In this document: one piece after another, positions 9,340 through 20,556 of the stretch
Layout of the letters: the number at the start of each line of letters is the position of its first letter
How positions within the stretch are numbered: position 1 is the stretch's first letter
Assembly: GCF_001659605.2 (NCBI RefSeq)
Contig: NC_035173.2
Coordinates: forward strand, 15,245,003-15,309,002
Reading direction: 5' to 3'
From: Manihot esculenta
Lineage: Eukaryota > Streptophyta > Magnoliopsida > Malpighiales > Euphorbiaceae
Length of the DNA stretch: 64,000 nt
Program-made: the position numbers and the translations under genes
Notes under the pieces: generated by a model
Told to the model about the DNA's origin: nothing
Database searches by the model: none
Seen by the model: the letters and a program-made list of their open reading frames with translations, nothing else

Positions 9340-11370
9340 TGTAATACCCGGCTAGACCCCGACATTGGAATTCCTATCTTTCGACAAAATCTCTGTTGGA
9401 ATCCGAAAATTTCTCGGACGTCGGAGCCCTCTAGAAGGGTAAAATAAGGTTTTCATAAAATGTTTTTAATGTTTTTATGGTTTTAAGGAAGAAAGAAATT
9501 GAGTTTTGGAAGAAAAGACCAAGGCGGGGAAAAGCCAGGTTCGGCCGCCGAACATGGCTCTCTTTCGGGAGCACCTTTGGCCTTTGAAGGTGGTCTGGCT
9601 AGCCACCTATAAAGGGCCCCTCGTCCGAAAATGGGCGAGTTTTCTCTCTCTATTTTCGGGCATAGGTGAGATTTCACCCTCCCATAGTTGATTTTATGTT
9701 TTCCTTCAATCCCTTCAAGTTTTTGATGAGTTTTACTTTGTTTTGAAGATTTTTGAGCTAAGATCAAAATTTTGAAGCTTGGAGACCCCCGGAGCTCGAT
9801 TTCTCCCAATCTCCAAGTTTGGATCACCTCTCCTCTCGATCTTCAAGAGGTAAGCGTAGATCCTCACCTTCTTTTATGTTTTAAGTAAGCTTTGAGGGGT
9901 TTTAAGGGTGTTTAATGCATGTTTAGAGTAGATGTAAAATGTTTAGAGTAGATGTACCCTTTATGCTTAATGTGATGCTATGTTGATGTTTGTTGGGGTT
10001 TAGGCTAATTTTATGCCCCTATATGCTTGAAAATGTATTTATGCATGTTTTAGAATAGTTGGATGTGTGTTGGGAAGTTTGGATGGCTGGATGCGGGATG
10101 GCAGAATCGGGTTCTGCCACCCAGGAGGATCCAGGTTCGGCCGCCGAACCTGCTAGAGGAGGCAGTTTTGGCCGCCTAACCTCGCCCCCGAAAGTTTGGA
10201 CTTTCGGCTCTGGAGGGGAGTTTCGGCAGCCAAACCTGCCCCTGAAAGTGTCTGAATTTCAGATCTGTAGGGGCTTTCGGCCGCTGAACATGTCGCCGAA
10301 AGTCCCCTGCCCAACCTTCCTTTGCCTGTTTCCAATGAATGCTTTATGATGTTTTGGGGGATTTTTGGGGAGTTGTTTAGAGTCATGTTAGAGTTTGTTT
10401 GGTCCCTCATTTGAGTCCACCTGTGTAGGATCGGACCCGAGGAACCGAGGAGGCCAGAGGTGAGTAGAACTAAACTATGTTTTAAAGTAAATGAAATTTT
10501 TAGCATGTTCATGCATCACGAATGCCATGATATGTACTAGGTTGTTTTGCATTAGAATTCACGAATATGATGCATAACATAAGATGATGTTGATGTGGAT
10601 GGATATTGGATGACCCACTAGCCCTCGATATGATATGTTATGATACGGTATGAAAGTCCAGTGAGGCCCATTCTACGCCCCTGGCACATTGGATATGTTA
10701 TGTTACATCATGTTTAAGAGAAAGTCCAGTGAGGCCCATTCTACGCCCCTGGCACAATTGGATAAGTAGAGGGTTATTGGCGACAAATCTATCCTTGATG
10801 TGAATTGTTTGTGATGTGATGCATTTCATGAAAGCATGTGTTTAATGAACTGTTTTACTGTTCTGCTCACTGGACTTTAGTAGCTCACCCCTTTCCCCTA
10901 ACCCCCAGGGTTGCAGGAGCACAGGTAACTATGGGAGAGTCATCTGAGTTCTGGTATAGCATGATGTAATAGAGTTTTAGTGGACATGTAATGTAATGTA
11001 AGGCATTGTACAGTGGTGTAATGAGGATTAGTATTGTGCTTGGCCCTAATGTATGGTTAATCCCTATTGTACATGATCTTTATGAAAACGTTTTAATGAT
11101 GAGATATGTTGAACCAGGCTTGACATATAAGATGTTGACCCAACTGGAGCATTTAATGAGGGCTCCAGTAAGGAGTTTTATGTATACAGTTTAGTGCATG
11201 CACAGGTCAAGCTAGGTATATGAAAAGTTTAAAGTTTTTATGAAATGTATGATTATGTATGGGATTTATCAGGTATGACAGGATGTATGTTAGGCTTGCT
11301 AGGGGTCCTGGCGACCTTAAGTCGATCTGGATCCTAGCGCCGGTAGTGGTCCGATTTTCGAGTCTTTACA
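9340..11370 (+). mobile_element. S1: solo LTR, Tekay-like
   Basis: A 2031-bp LTR (TGTAATACCCGG ... CTTTACA) flanked by the 5-bp duplication GTCAA (9335-9339, 11371-11375) with no internal region. That is the product of recombination between the two LTRs of a full element. It has the family layout: palindrome array 9538-9600, CCTATAAAGG TATA box near 9606, AAGAG|GTAAG near 9850, second array 10135-10305, a two-copy minisatellite (10645-10753), and CAG acceptor-like TTGCAG near 10916. It is inserted in the LINE between ORF1 and ORF2. Confidence 0.92.
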
Positions 11371-11903
11371 GTCAAATTAACATTTGCAGGGGTGTTGTTA
11401 GAGGTATCCTGTTGAGAGGAAGGAAAACCTGTAACATCGTTATGTTTAGTGTTTCTTGGCCTTTTTTTAGCATCATCATTTATTTGGGCTGCAATATCCT
11501 TATCAAGCTTATCAGAACTGCCTTGGCCCACAAAATTCTTGTCCATGTCCATAATATGGTCCTTAGTCTCCTTATTTATAATGGATTGACTTTTGCCAAA
11601 TAAGGAGAAATGCGTATTATGTGTTGCCAAATTAGTGTTTTTAAAATTGCTAGTTGATGCCAATCCTGCCACAAATCCCAGCGGAGTAGAATTGCCGGAA
11701 TCACGCAGCCACAGGCTTGTCGGTCTCTGGTTCCGACGAACAGGTGCTATGAGAAAATCACCCCAACCAAACTTGATATCTTTTTTCTTCAACCTCAGCC
11801 GCAAGTCACAGAAAGCCTCCACATGACCCAGTTTTCCACATAGATAGCAAAAAATAGTCAATTTTTCGTATTGAAACTTTACAGTAAACACAGTACTATC
11901 ATC
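11371..11903 (-). pseudogene. LINE ORF1 C-terminal part
   Basis: A minus-strand open frame of about 180 residues. It begins with FTVKFQYEKL then FCYLCGKLGHVEAFC, the CX2CX4HX4C zinc knuckle typical of plant L1 ORF1 proteins (zf-CCHC_4 with the KYE-L-xxFC lead-in). It then becomes Asn/Asp/Lys rich and low in structure, as usual for ORF1 C-termini. The N-terminal RNA-binding domain is missing because the block is joined at about 11903 to the truncated LTR of G2. It runs into solo LTR S1 on the other side. Confidence 0.85.
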
Positions 11904-12451
11904 CTAATTAGGTTATGATTTATTATTATTATCCTTTTATTAGTACGATTACATATAGTTTTTTCTTGTTCAAATAGAATATTCTTATACTTTCTTATTT
12001 CAATTAGAATTTATTTTAATTTCCTATTTTAATTAGAATTTATTTTGTTTTCCTATTCTAAGTAGGATTTACTTTTAGTTATAAATAGCCTCTACTTTAT
12101 ACATAAGTAGGATATTTTTCTCCATTATGAGAATTTTCATAGATGAACATATGTTCTTCTTCTATCCTTTTGCAAAAAAGATTATTCTTTGTGCCTCCAC
12201 ATTTAGCAACTTATCAAGTTTCAACCTTATGACGTTTTAATTTGGAATTCATCGTTCCATACTTAACTAACTTAACAAGAATTTCTTGTGGTGTTTTCTA
12301 TATGAAATTATCGCTTGATTATCTGTGTTTCTAGTCACAATAGCTAGTTAGGGGTATAATAAAGTAAATCCTAAAAATTATCTTAGCCTCTTTCTTTATC
12401 AAAGTTATGTGACGAAGTTCTTGACACAAGTTGATCCTGAATTCTGCATCA
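11904..12451 (+). repeat. Truncated 5' LTR of G2
   Basis: It aligns by eye with about 23430-23981 (GTTAGGTTCTGATTTATTATGATT-like start, then TTAGTAGGATT, TTGTGGTGTTT, ACAAGTTGATCCT). It lacks the first ~460 bp of the complete right LTR. AT-rich. Confidence 0.8.
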
Positions 12452-12454
12452 GTT

Positions 12455-12466
12455 TGGTATTAGAGC
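12455..12466 (+). other. Degenerate primer binding site of G2
   Basis: TGGTATTAGAGC, three bases after the LTR end. It is the initiator-Met site with one C-to-T change. Confidence 0.75.
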
Positions 12467-12653
12467 ACAATGATAAATAAATTTCTATTTATCTATATTT
12501 GTTTCATAGTTCTATAATTTTTTTATTTAGTTTCAATTTTATTTTATTTTTTTCAATTTATCAAACAGTTTCTCTTAATTTTAAAAAAAAAAGAAAACAA
12601 AGAGAGGGAGTTTTTAGTTAAAAAAAAAAAAAGAGTTGTGCTATTGAAAAAAA

Positions 12654-13004
12654 ATGGCATGCAAAAGAAGATCCAATGAGTTACATCATATGGATCGATC
12701 GAAAATCATCAAATCCTTAAGAGAAGATTTTTCATCTTATTAAGATGCAATTCAAAGAATTCCAAAAATAAGCAAAAGACTTGGAGAAACTTCTAGTGTA
12801 GTGAGTAAACAATCACAGTCGCCACCACGACAACATGATGATGCTTAGATATAAAATATATTTGAGGAGAACTCTTTTGAAGAGGAGATCATCGATTAGG
12901 AATATGTTGAGTCTCATTATGATTAAAATGATGATGTCGATAGTGATGATGAATAATCTGTACATAAACTTAACATTGATTCTGAAGTTGTTTTGGAAGA
13001 GTAC
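12654..13004 (+). pseudogene. Decayed gag-like start of G2
   Basis: From an ATG at 12654 the sequence reads about 30 codons (KRRSNELHHMDRSK), then meets stops. The acidic run EENSFEEEIIDEEYVESHYD can be followed with further stops up to the T2 insertion. It resembles the start of a plant gypsy gag in composition only, so the assignment is weak. The remainder of the internal region is at 22767-22950 and contains no frame. Confidence 0.45.
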
Positions 13005-15209
13005 TGTAACGCCCCGGAAATCCGGACCGCTACCGGCGCTAGGATTCAGGTCGGCTTAAGGCCGCCGGAACCCGTAGCAAGCCTACATACATCCTGTTTA
13101 CCTGTTTAATCCCATACATGATCAACAAACATACATAAGAATTAAAAACTTTTCTTTTTATACATGCAGTCAATCACCAACTCAACCTGTGCATGCTCTG
13201 AACATATACATATATAAAGTCCCTCCGTGGGATCTCATCAAAGCCTCAAAGGCTATACATCATGTGTTGAGTTAGTTTTGCATAAACATCATAAAATAAG
13301 ATCATGTACATACCAAGGGATTAACATATACTATGGTCAAGCACAACTCTATCCTCAATAACATAATTACATAAACATAATTGTTCAAAACTTTACATTA
13401 CATTCTTATCATTTGTCATGTCCACATACTCTAGCTATTACATACATATGACTTTTCTCTTCTTTGCTTCTCTATCAATCCCGTACCTGCAAACCTGGGG
13501 GTTAGGGGAGAGGGGTGAGCTAGATGCCCAGTGAGTAGAACTATAAGAAAAATATTTAAAACATGCTATAATGGAATGCATCATTGCACAAACATTTCAC
13601 ATCATGGAAGGACCGACCCAAAATCCCTCAGCTCCATGCCCGGCCCTATTATGGGCACCACAGGACTTCGTATTGCCCGGCCCTATCATGGGCACCACAG
13701 GACTTCGTATATCGGAGCTATTGCCCGGCCCTATTATGGGCACCACAGGACTTCGTACACAGGACTAGTGAGTCGTGCAATGTCCCTCCTCATCAACCAC
13801 AATATAATAATGCAATGTAGCATATTCGTGATTCTAATGCAAACATCCTATATTATAGTCATGATGCATGAAACATGATAAAACATTCACTTTCTTAATT
13901 TAGAAAAAGGTTAAATATAGTTCCACTCACCTCTGGCTGATTCTGTCAAACTCTCAGCAGCTGGCTCACTGCTGGGGTCCTTGGTTCCTCGGGTCCGAAC
14001 CTACACAGGTGGACTCCAATGAGGGACCAAACACATATAAACATATCTCTAATATATATCCCCCAAAAACCCCCTAAAACATCATGAAAACATCACAGAA
14101 AATATGCATGAAATGGCTGAACAGGGCACCTTCGGCGGCACCTTCGGCGGCCGAAAGTCCTGGACAGAGACAAAACTCAGCTAGGTTCGGCGGCACCTTC
14201 GGCGGCCGAAAGTGCCAGACAGAGACGAAAGTCTCTTTTCGGGGGCACCTTCGGCAGCCGAAAGCTGCCTTCACAAGAGGGGTTCGGCGGCCGAAACTCC
14301 CTTCGGCTGCCGAACCTGGTTTCTGCCAAACGGCAGAAACTTGGTTCAAATGAACCTCCTGCCTCCCAAAACCACAGATCATGCATATTTTTCAACCAAA
14401 GCATGCATACAAGTTCCTAGGGGCCTCAAACATGCATATACCCCATCTACAACACTTCACAACCACACAAACAAGCTACATTGCTCATCAAAGCATAACC
14501 TACACCCATAAACTCAACTTATACCCTAACATGCATTTCTACCCATAGATCTTACTTAAAACTTGTTTAAAACATAAAAAGGGTTCAAGATCGACCCTTA
14601 CCTCTTGAAGAAACGAGAGTAGAGGCGATCTAGCTTGGAGTTGGGAGAGATTGAGCTCCTTGGGTCTCCAAGTTCAAAACTTGCTCAAAACTCGTTTCAA
14701 AAGCTTAAAACTTCAAAGCAAGATGAAGACTTGTTAAAACCATGAAAGATCTAAAGGAAACACTCAAGATCGAGGGAGGAGCGGCGGAGACTCACCTTGG
14801 CCGACAATGGGAGAGAAAAAGCTCGCCCGTGCGGACCAAGGGGACCCTTTTATAGTGGCTGGCCAGGCCACGTTCGGGGGCCGAATGTGCCTCCGCATCC
14901 ATGCAATGTTCGGCGGCCGAACATAAGGTTCGGCGGCCGAACCTGCACTTCCCTCTCTTAGACTTTCGGGGGCCTAACGTGCCTCCCAAAGTCCATGCAT
15001 GTTCGGCGGCCGAAAGTGAGTTTCGGCGGCCGAACCTGGGTTTTTCCTTAAAGAATTTTCATGCAAAAACTCATTTAAAATCATACTTAAAACATTAAAA
15101 ACATGAAAACATTTTATAAAAACATGCTTTTACCCTTCTAGAGGTTTCCGACACCCAAATTCCACCGGACGGTAGGAATTCCGATACCGGAGTCTAGCCG
15201 GGTATTACA
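13005..15209 (-). repeat. 3' LTR of T2
   Basis: 2205 bp, TG...CA. Palindrome arrays at 14128-14312 and 14873-15033, with the TATA box between them (14846-14855). A three-copy ~38-bp minisatellite (GCCCGGCCCTATTATGGGCA then CCACAGGACTTCGTA) lies at about 13638-13757. Confidence 0.95.
14846..14855 (-). promoter_or_regulatory. TATA box in T2 3' LTR
   Basis: Minus strand CTATAAAAGG. It sits about 18 bp downstream of the proximal palindrome array, the same arrangement as in the other LTRs. In a 3' LTR it would drive read-out into flanking DNA. Confidence 0.75.
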
Positions 15210-15246
15210 TTCTTCCCCCCTTAAGAACATTCGTCCCCGAATGTTC
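15210..15246 (-). other. Polypurine tract and adjacent inverted repeat of T2
   Basis: Minus strand TTAAGGGGGGAAGAA (15210-15224) directly precedes the 3' LTR. Next to it GAACATTCG (15225-15233) and CGAATGTTC (15238-15246) form a 9-bp perfect stem with a 4-base loop. The same stem recurs beside the tracts of T3 and T6. Confidence 0.88.
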
Positions 15247-15308
15247 CTCAACTAGCACATGCATAGCAAAACAACATAACATACATATAAAACACATAGA
15301 GGCTAACC

Positions 15309-18300
15309 TTAAAAGAGATGGGGATATTGCTGGAGCATGGACTCCCGTGTCTCCCAGGTACATTCTTCCATATTGTGGTGGTTCCAAAGGACTTTCACCA
15401 TCGGGATTTCCTTGTTCCTTAGCTTTCTGATCTGAGTGTCTAGAATCCGCATTGGCTGTTCAACATAAGTGAGATCCTCTTGGATCTCCACATCAGGCTC
15501 ACTAAGAACCTTGCCCGGATCTGACACGAACCTCCTCAACATGGAAACATGGAAAACCGGATGGATTCTCTCCATAGAAGCAGGCAAGTCCAGCTTGTAC
15601 GATACATTCCCAACTTTTTGCAAGACCTCAAAGGGTCCGATGTACCGCGGAGCTAGCTTACCCTTCTTTCCGAACCGAACCACCCCTTTCATTGGGGACA
15701 CCTTGAGCAATACTAGATCCCCCTCCTGAAACTCTACCTGTCTCCTGCGGATGTCTGTATAACTCTTCTGCCTGCTTGTGGCAGTCTTTATCCTTTCTCT
15801 GATCATGGGCACCACTCTGCTGGTGATCTCTACAAGCTCAGGCCCTGCTAAGGACCTCTCTCCAACCTCTTCCCAGCAAACAGGTGACCTGCACTTCCTT
15901 CCATACAAAGCTTCATATGGAGCCATCCCGATGCTAGCATGATAGCTGTTATTGTAGGCGAACTCCACCAAGGGTAGATGTTGCCTCCAAGAACCGCCAA
16001 AATCTAGCACACACATCCTGAGCATATCCTCTATTGTCTGGATGGTCCTCTCTGACTGTCCATCAGTCTGGGGATGGAAGGCAGTACTGAAATCCAACCT
16101 GGTACCCATAGCATTGTGCAGACTCCGCCAAAACCTGGAGGTGAACTGGGGCCCTCTATCTGACACTATAGAAACTGGGACCCCATGCAGCCTGACAACT
16201 TCATCCACATAAATCTGCGCTAACTTATCCACAGAGTAGTTGCTCCTAACAGGGATGAAGTGAGCAGATTTGGTGAGTCTGTCCACAATCACCCATATGG
16301 AGTCTAGTCTGTTGGATGTTGCCGGTAACCCCACTACAAAATCCATAGCGATATTCTCCCATTTCCACTCTGGAATCGGCAGTGGGTTAAGCATTCCAGC
16401 CGGCTTCTGATGTTCCAGCTTCACCCTCTGACATATTTCGCAGGCTGACACGAACTGTGCCACTTCCCTCTTCATAGCTGGCCACCAATACACTCTCTTC
16501 AGATCCTGGTACATCTTGGTGGCTCCAGGGTGAACACTGTACCTTGCATTATGAGCCTCTCTCATAATGTCTCCTTTTAGCCCGATGTCATCTGGTACAC
16601 ATAGTCTATTCCCATAGCGGAGGATCCCCTTACTATCGAACCTGAACTCACTGTTTTTGCCTGACTGAACAGTCCTGGCAATCTTTACTAACTCTGGGTC
16701 CTCATGCTGTTTCTGAGCCACCTGCTCCAGAAACACGGGTGTTACTTTCATCTGCGCAATCAAAGCACCTGTACCAGACAACTCCATCAGTAGACCCTCA
16801 TTGATGAGTTTATAAAATTCCTTCACCACCGGTCTCCTCTCTGCCGTGATGTGGGATAGACTGCCAAGTGATTTCCGGCTTAAGGCATCAGCTACTACAT
16901 TAGCCTTACCCGGATGGTACTGGATCTTGCAATCATAGTCACTCAACAGTTCTACCCATCTCCTCTGCCTCAAGTTCAGCTCTCTCTGGTTCAAGATGTG
17001 CTGCAGGCTCTTATGATCTGTGAAGATCTCACATTTTACCCCATAGAGGTAATGCCTCCACATCTTGAGGGCAAAGATGACTGCTGCCATTTCCAGGTCG
17101 TGTGTGGGGTAATTCAACTCATGCCTCTTCAGCTGTCTAGAAGCATAAGCGATCACCTTACCATTCTGCATCAACACACAACCCAGGCCTACTCTGGATG
17201 CATCACAGAACACTGTGAAATCCTCATTGCTGTTTGGCAGAGCTAACACTGGTGCTGAAGTTAACCTCTTCTTGAGCTCCTCAAAGCTTTCTTCACACTG
17301 ATCGGTCCACTCGAATCTCTGATTCTTTCTGGTTAATCTGGTTAAAGGAGCTGCAATCTTAGAGAAGTCCTGAACGAACCTCCTGTAGTAACCAGCCAAA
17401 CCCAAGAAGCTTCTGATCTCTGTCACTGAGGTGGGTCTTGGCCAGTTAGTCACAGCTTCAACCTTCTTGGGGTCCACTTCTATCCCATTCTCTGACACTA
17501 TATGCCCCAAGAATGATATGCTCCTTAACCAGAACTCACACTTGGAGAACTTGGCATACAAGCCATGTTCCCTCAAGGTCTGTAATACAATCCTCAGATG
17601 CTGGGCATGCTCCTCTGCATTCCTGGAATACACTAGGATATCGTCTATAAAGACAATAACGAAGTGATCCAGGTATGGTCTGAATACTCTGTTCATGAGG
17701 TCCATGAATGCTGCAGGGGCGTTAGTTAACCCAAACGGCATTACAAGGAACTCATAGTGCCCATATCTGGTCCTGAAAGCTGTCTTCGGTATGTCTTCTT
17801 CCCTTATCCTCAGCTGATGGTACCCTGATCTCAGATCTATCTTGGAGAAACAACCCGCTCCTGCTAGCTGGTCGAATAGATCATCGATCCTTGGCAATGG
17901 GTACTTGTTCTTGGTAGTGACCTTGTTCAACTGCCTGTAGTCGATACAAAGTTTGAGGGATCCATCCTTCTTTCTCACAAAAAGCACTGGAGCACCCCAA
18001 GGTGAGGTACTCGGTCGGATGAAGCCCTTATCTACCAGATCTTGCAACTGTTCTTTCAGTTCCTTCAATTCTGCTGGTGCCATCCTGTAGGGAGGGATAG
18101 AGATCGGTCTAGTTCCAGGCATCAATTCAATCTCGAACTCTATCTCCCTAGCAGGTGGTAGTCCTGGAAGTTCTTCTGGAAAGACATCCAGAAATTCTCT
18201 GACAACTGGCACTGAGGCTGGCTCCCTGACCTGACTATCTAGCTCTCTCACGTGAGCTACATACCCCTGACATCCCTTCCTAAGCAGCCTACGAGCCTGT

Positions 18301-20285
18301 AGGGCCGATATCAGACCTCTAGGCGTACCCCTCTTGTCTCCTCTGAAGACAACCTCTGACCCGTTCTGATCTCTGAACCTGACTACCTTGTCCCTGCAGT
18401 CCAAGGTAGCACCATGGGTAGATAGCCAATCCATCCCTAGAATGACGTCAAAATCTGTCAAATCTAGAACCACAAGGTCGGCGGAGAGGCATCTTCCCTC
18501 AACAAACACTGGACAGTACCGGCAGACTGACTCTGCCGCCGTCGGGTCACACTTGGGTCCACTGACCCATAGGGGACACTCTAACCCAGAGACCATCAAC
18601 CCTAACCTCTCAACTGCCCTCGGAGAAATAAAGGAATGAGATGCACCCGGGTCCATTAATGCATACACATCAGAACACCCAATGATGAGATTACCTGACA
18701 CCACGGTGTTGGATGTGTTCGCCTCCTGCTGAGTCATTGTGAAGATCCTGGCTGGAGCTGATGGACCTTCACCTCGGGAACCAGAAGAAGAGGCTGCCCC
18801 TCTCCCTCTACCTCTGCCACTGCCCTGTGTTGTGGCTGGAGCTGCTGGTTGTGCCACACTACCCGAAGCTGTCTGTTGGGGCTGGCCCATGAAAGGTGCT
18901 CTAGGACAATCCCGAGCTATGTGTCCCTCCTGGCCACATCTAAAACATGCATTGGTCCCCCAGCGACACGCTCCCCTGTGTGGCCTCCCACACCTTTGGC
19001 ATTCTGCACCATCTGAGCCTGAACTCGAGCCACCGCCTAATCCTAGACCGGATTTCAGCTTGTTCCAGAACTTGTTCTTCTTGGGCTTCTTAGCGCTACT
19101 CCATCTCTTACTACCTGAACTCTGAGTAGAGGGTCCTGGCCCTCCTCTGCCTGGGGTCTTAACCCCTGAAGACTGGGTCACTGACTGCTTCACTGACCCC
19201 TCAACTATGGCACTGGCCTCCATTCTTCGAGCCATATCTACCACCGTGTGAAAACTTTCCCTCTCAGCTGATTGAATCAATGAGGAGTACCTGGACTGTA
19301 ATTTCATAACATACCTCCTGGCCTTCTTCACATCTGTATCTAGAGCTTGCCCTGAGAAGGGTAATAGCTCCAGAAATTTATCTGTGTACTCCTCTATGCT
19401 CATGTCTTCTGTCTGTCTCAGTTGCTCAAACTCAATCATCTTTAGCTCTCTGGAGCTATCTGGAAATGCCCATCCAGCAAACTCATTGGCAAATTCCTCC
19501 CATGTCATACTGTCTAGTCTCGGGTCCACATAGCACTTGAACCATTCCTTTGCCTTTTTGCACTTCAGGGTGAACCCTGCCATCTCAATGGCTCTTCTAT
19601 CATCTGCCCCTAGCTCATCAGTGATCGTCTTCACTGCTCTCAGGTATTCAAAGGGATCATCCCCTGACTTATATTTAGGAGCATCCAGCTTAAGGTAAGC
19701 TGTCATTTTCACCTTACTCCCACTGGCTGAGCTAGGTCTAGGAGGTTGAGTAACTGGGGCTACTGGTTCTGTAGGAGGTGGAGGTGGGGATGCAGCATTC
19801 CCCGAGGTGGGGTTTGCTGGGTGAGGATGGAAGGATGAGGGTGGATAGGCTGGGTACTGTGGGTACGGTGGATAGAAAGGTGGATAAGGCATGTGAGTAG
19901 GGTAGGGATTAAAGCTGGAGTAATCCGACGTACTTCCCATCGGATACCCGGGACTCTGTGCATAGGGTGGGTAATAGGGTGGAAAACCATACCCCGAGGC
20001 CTGAGTGCCTCCTTGTGACTCCCCTGTCCCTTCTTCTGACATGCCATCATCCAGATTCCCATCCCTTCTCTGATCTTCTTCCATAACCTCCCTCACATCT
20101 GAAGAACTTCCTCCTCTTTCTGTCCCCCTTCTGCTAGTATCAAAAGACCTTCTAGGGTCCCTTGATACTCTTTCTCTGTTTGTTCTGCATGACATTGCCC
20201 TAGGCAATGTGGGAGGACGGGCGCTCGTGCCCTCATTCTCTGGTGGGACTCCTGTCAATCGTGCAGATCGACGAGTTCCTCTCAT
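15309..20285 (-). CDS. Gag-pol polyprotein of T2 (Tekay-like)
   Basis: Single open frame encoding everything needed for retrotransposition in cytoplasmic particles followed by nuclear integration. The longest frame opens 18 codons upstream (20339), but the Met at 20285 ([10 protein letters not shown]) is conserved in T1 and T3 and lies just after an acceptor-like CAG, so I prefer it. Numbering from the upstream Met: Pro/Tyr-rich gag N-terminus (110-200), gag core (225-370), CCHC knuckle [14 protein letters not shown] (465-478), protease DPGAS (563-567), RT with KIDLRSGY (D835) and FIDD (D899, D900), RNase H (D1046, E1083, D1108), integrase HHCC (H1263, H1270, C1300, C1303) and DDE (D1333, D1394, E1430). 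The C-terminal VLWNHH...CTWE segment (1650-1665) is chromodomain-like. No stop or frameshift is seen. Length is normal for the group. Protein processing is presumably by its own protease. Confidence 0.95.
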   Translation of the reverse strand: MRGTRRSARLTGVPPENEGTSARPPTLPRAMSCRTNRERVSRDPRRSFDTSRRGTERGGSSSDVREVMEEDQRRDGNLDDGMSEEGTGESQGGTQASGYGFPPYYPPYAQSPGYPMGSTSDYSSFNPYPTHMPYPPFYPPYPQYPAYPPSSFHPHPANPTSGNAASPPPPPTEPVAPVTQPPRPSSASGSKVKMTAYLKLDAPKYKSGDDPFEYLRAVKTITDELGADDRRAIEMAGFTLKCKKAKEWFKCYVDPRLDSMTWEEFANEFAGWAFPDSSRELKMIEFEQLRQTEDMSIEEYTDKFLELLPFSGQALDTDVKKARRYVMKLQSRYSSLIQSAERESFHTVVDMARRMEASAIVEGSVKQSVTQSSGVKTPGRGGPGPSTQSSGSKRWSSAKKPKKNKFWNKLKSGLGLGGGSSSGSDGAECQRCGRPHRGACRWGTNACFRCGQEGHIARDCPRAPFMGQPQQTASGSVAQPAAPATTQGSGRGRGRGAASSSGSRGEGPSAPARIFTMTQQEANTSNTVVSGNLIIGCSDVYALMDPGASHSFISPRAVERLGLMVSGLECPLWVSGPKCDPTAAESVCRYCPVFVEGRCLSADLVVLDLTDFDVILGMDWLSTHGATLDCRDKVVRFRDQNGSEVVFRGDKRGTPRGLISALQARRLLRKGCQGYVAHVRELDSQVREPASVPVVREFLDVFPEELPGLPPAREIEFEIELMPGTRPISIPPYRMAPAELKELKEQLQDLVDKGFIRPSTSPWGAPVLFVRKKDGSLKLCIDYRQLNKVTTKNKYPLPRIDDLFDQLAGAGCFSKIDLRSGYHQLRIREEDIPKTAFRTRYGHYEFLVMPFGLTNAPAAFMDLMNRVFRPYLDHFVIVFIDDILVYSRNAEEHAQHLRIVLQTLREHGLYAKFSKCEFWLRSISFLGHIVSENGIEVDPKKVEAVTNWPRPTSVTEIRSFLGLAGYYRRFVQDFSKIAAPLTRLTRKNQRFEWTDQCEESFEELKKRLTSAPVLALPNSNEDFTVFCDASRVGLGCVLMQNGKVIAYASRQLKRHELNYPTHDLEMAAVIFALKMWRHYLYGVKCEIFTDHKSLQHILNQRELNLRQRRWVELLSDYDCKIQYHPGKANVVADALSRKSLGSLSHITAERRPVVKEFYKLINEGLLMELSGTGALIAQMKVTPVFLEQVAQKQHEDPELVKIARTVQSGKNSEFRFDSKGILRYGNRLCVPDDIGLKGDIMREAHNARYSVHPGATKMYQDLKRVYWWPAMKREVAQFVSACEICQRVKLEHQKPAGMLNPLPIPEWKWENIAMDFVVGLPATSNRLDSIWVIVDRLTKSAHFIPVRSNYSVDKLAQIYVDEVVRLHGVPVSIVSDRGPQFTSRFWRSLHNAMGTRLDFSTAFHPQTDGQSERTIQTIEDMLRMCVLDFGGSWRQHLPLVEFAYNNSYHASIGMAPYEALYGRKCRSPVCWEEVGERSLAGPELVEITSRVVPMIRERIKTATSRQKSYTDIRRRQVEFQEGDLVLLKVSPMKGVVRFGKKGKLAPRYIGPFEVLQKVGNVSYKLDLPASMERIHPVFHVSMLRRFVSDPGKVLSEPDVEIQEDLTYVEQPMRILDTQIRKLRNKEIPMVKVLWNHHNMEECTWETRESMLQQYPHLF

Positions 20286-20300
20286 TCTGTTTCTGAAAAA
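20286..20300 (-). promoter_or_regulatory. Candidate 3' splice site just before gag
   Basis: Minus strand TGTTTTTCAG|AAACAGA-ATG: a pyrimidine-rich tract and CAG end 7 bases before the gag start. The same tract and CAG precede gag in T1 (near 1381) and T3 (near 26999). Paired with the AAGAG|GTAAG in the LTR it would define an intron of about 1.86 kb. Splicing is not shown by sequence alone. Confidence 0.5.
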
Positions 20301-20540
20301 CAGCACATAACTCACAAGCATTAGCATCATATGGTTCATGTGGAGTCACATGAACCTACATCACATACATGGCAAACATAGCATATCATTTATGCGCATG
20401 CATATAGTCATGGCATATCACATCATCATAGCAAGACAGGACTCTACATCCTATCCTAGTGGACATGACCTTTCCTATTGTGCTTGACCTTCTATAACCT
20501 CTATGAGCCCTACACTGTAGGTCCGACCATATGAACCTAG

Positions 20541-20553
20541 GGCTCTGATACCA
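20541..20553 (-). other. Primer binding site of T2 (tRNA-iMet)
   Basis: Minus strand TGGTATCAGAGCC, three bases inside the 5' LTR end. Confidence 0.93.
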
Positions 20554-20556
20554 CTT

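Larger units (their letters stand above)
4334..11903 (-). mobile_element. LINE (plant L1-type), internally deleted and split by two LTR elements
   Basis: Three minus-strand blocks form one LINE. ORF1 remnant lies at 11371-11903. The end of ORF1 spacer and the start of ORF2 lie at 9262-9339. An ORF2 remnant lies at 4350-5047 and ends in an 11-bp poly(T) at 4334-4344, the poly(A) tail on the minus strand. Solo LTR S1 separates blocks one and two (TSD GTCAA). Element G1 separates blocks two and three (TSD AGTTC). Removing each insertion with one TSD copy restores the conserved ORF2 start motif across the G1 site. The reverse transcriptase region is missing, so the element is dead. Confidence 0.85.

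Noticed and set aside
14128..15033. Regularly recurring palindromes as a possible CRISPR array
   Set aside because: Repeats are 13 bp, spacing is irregular, and the setting is a plant LTR. No cas genes.
18388..19125. Plus-strand ORFs opposite T2 gag-pol
   Set aside because: Shadows of the intact minus-strand polyprotein.
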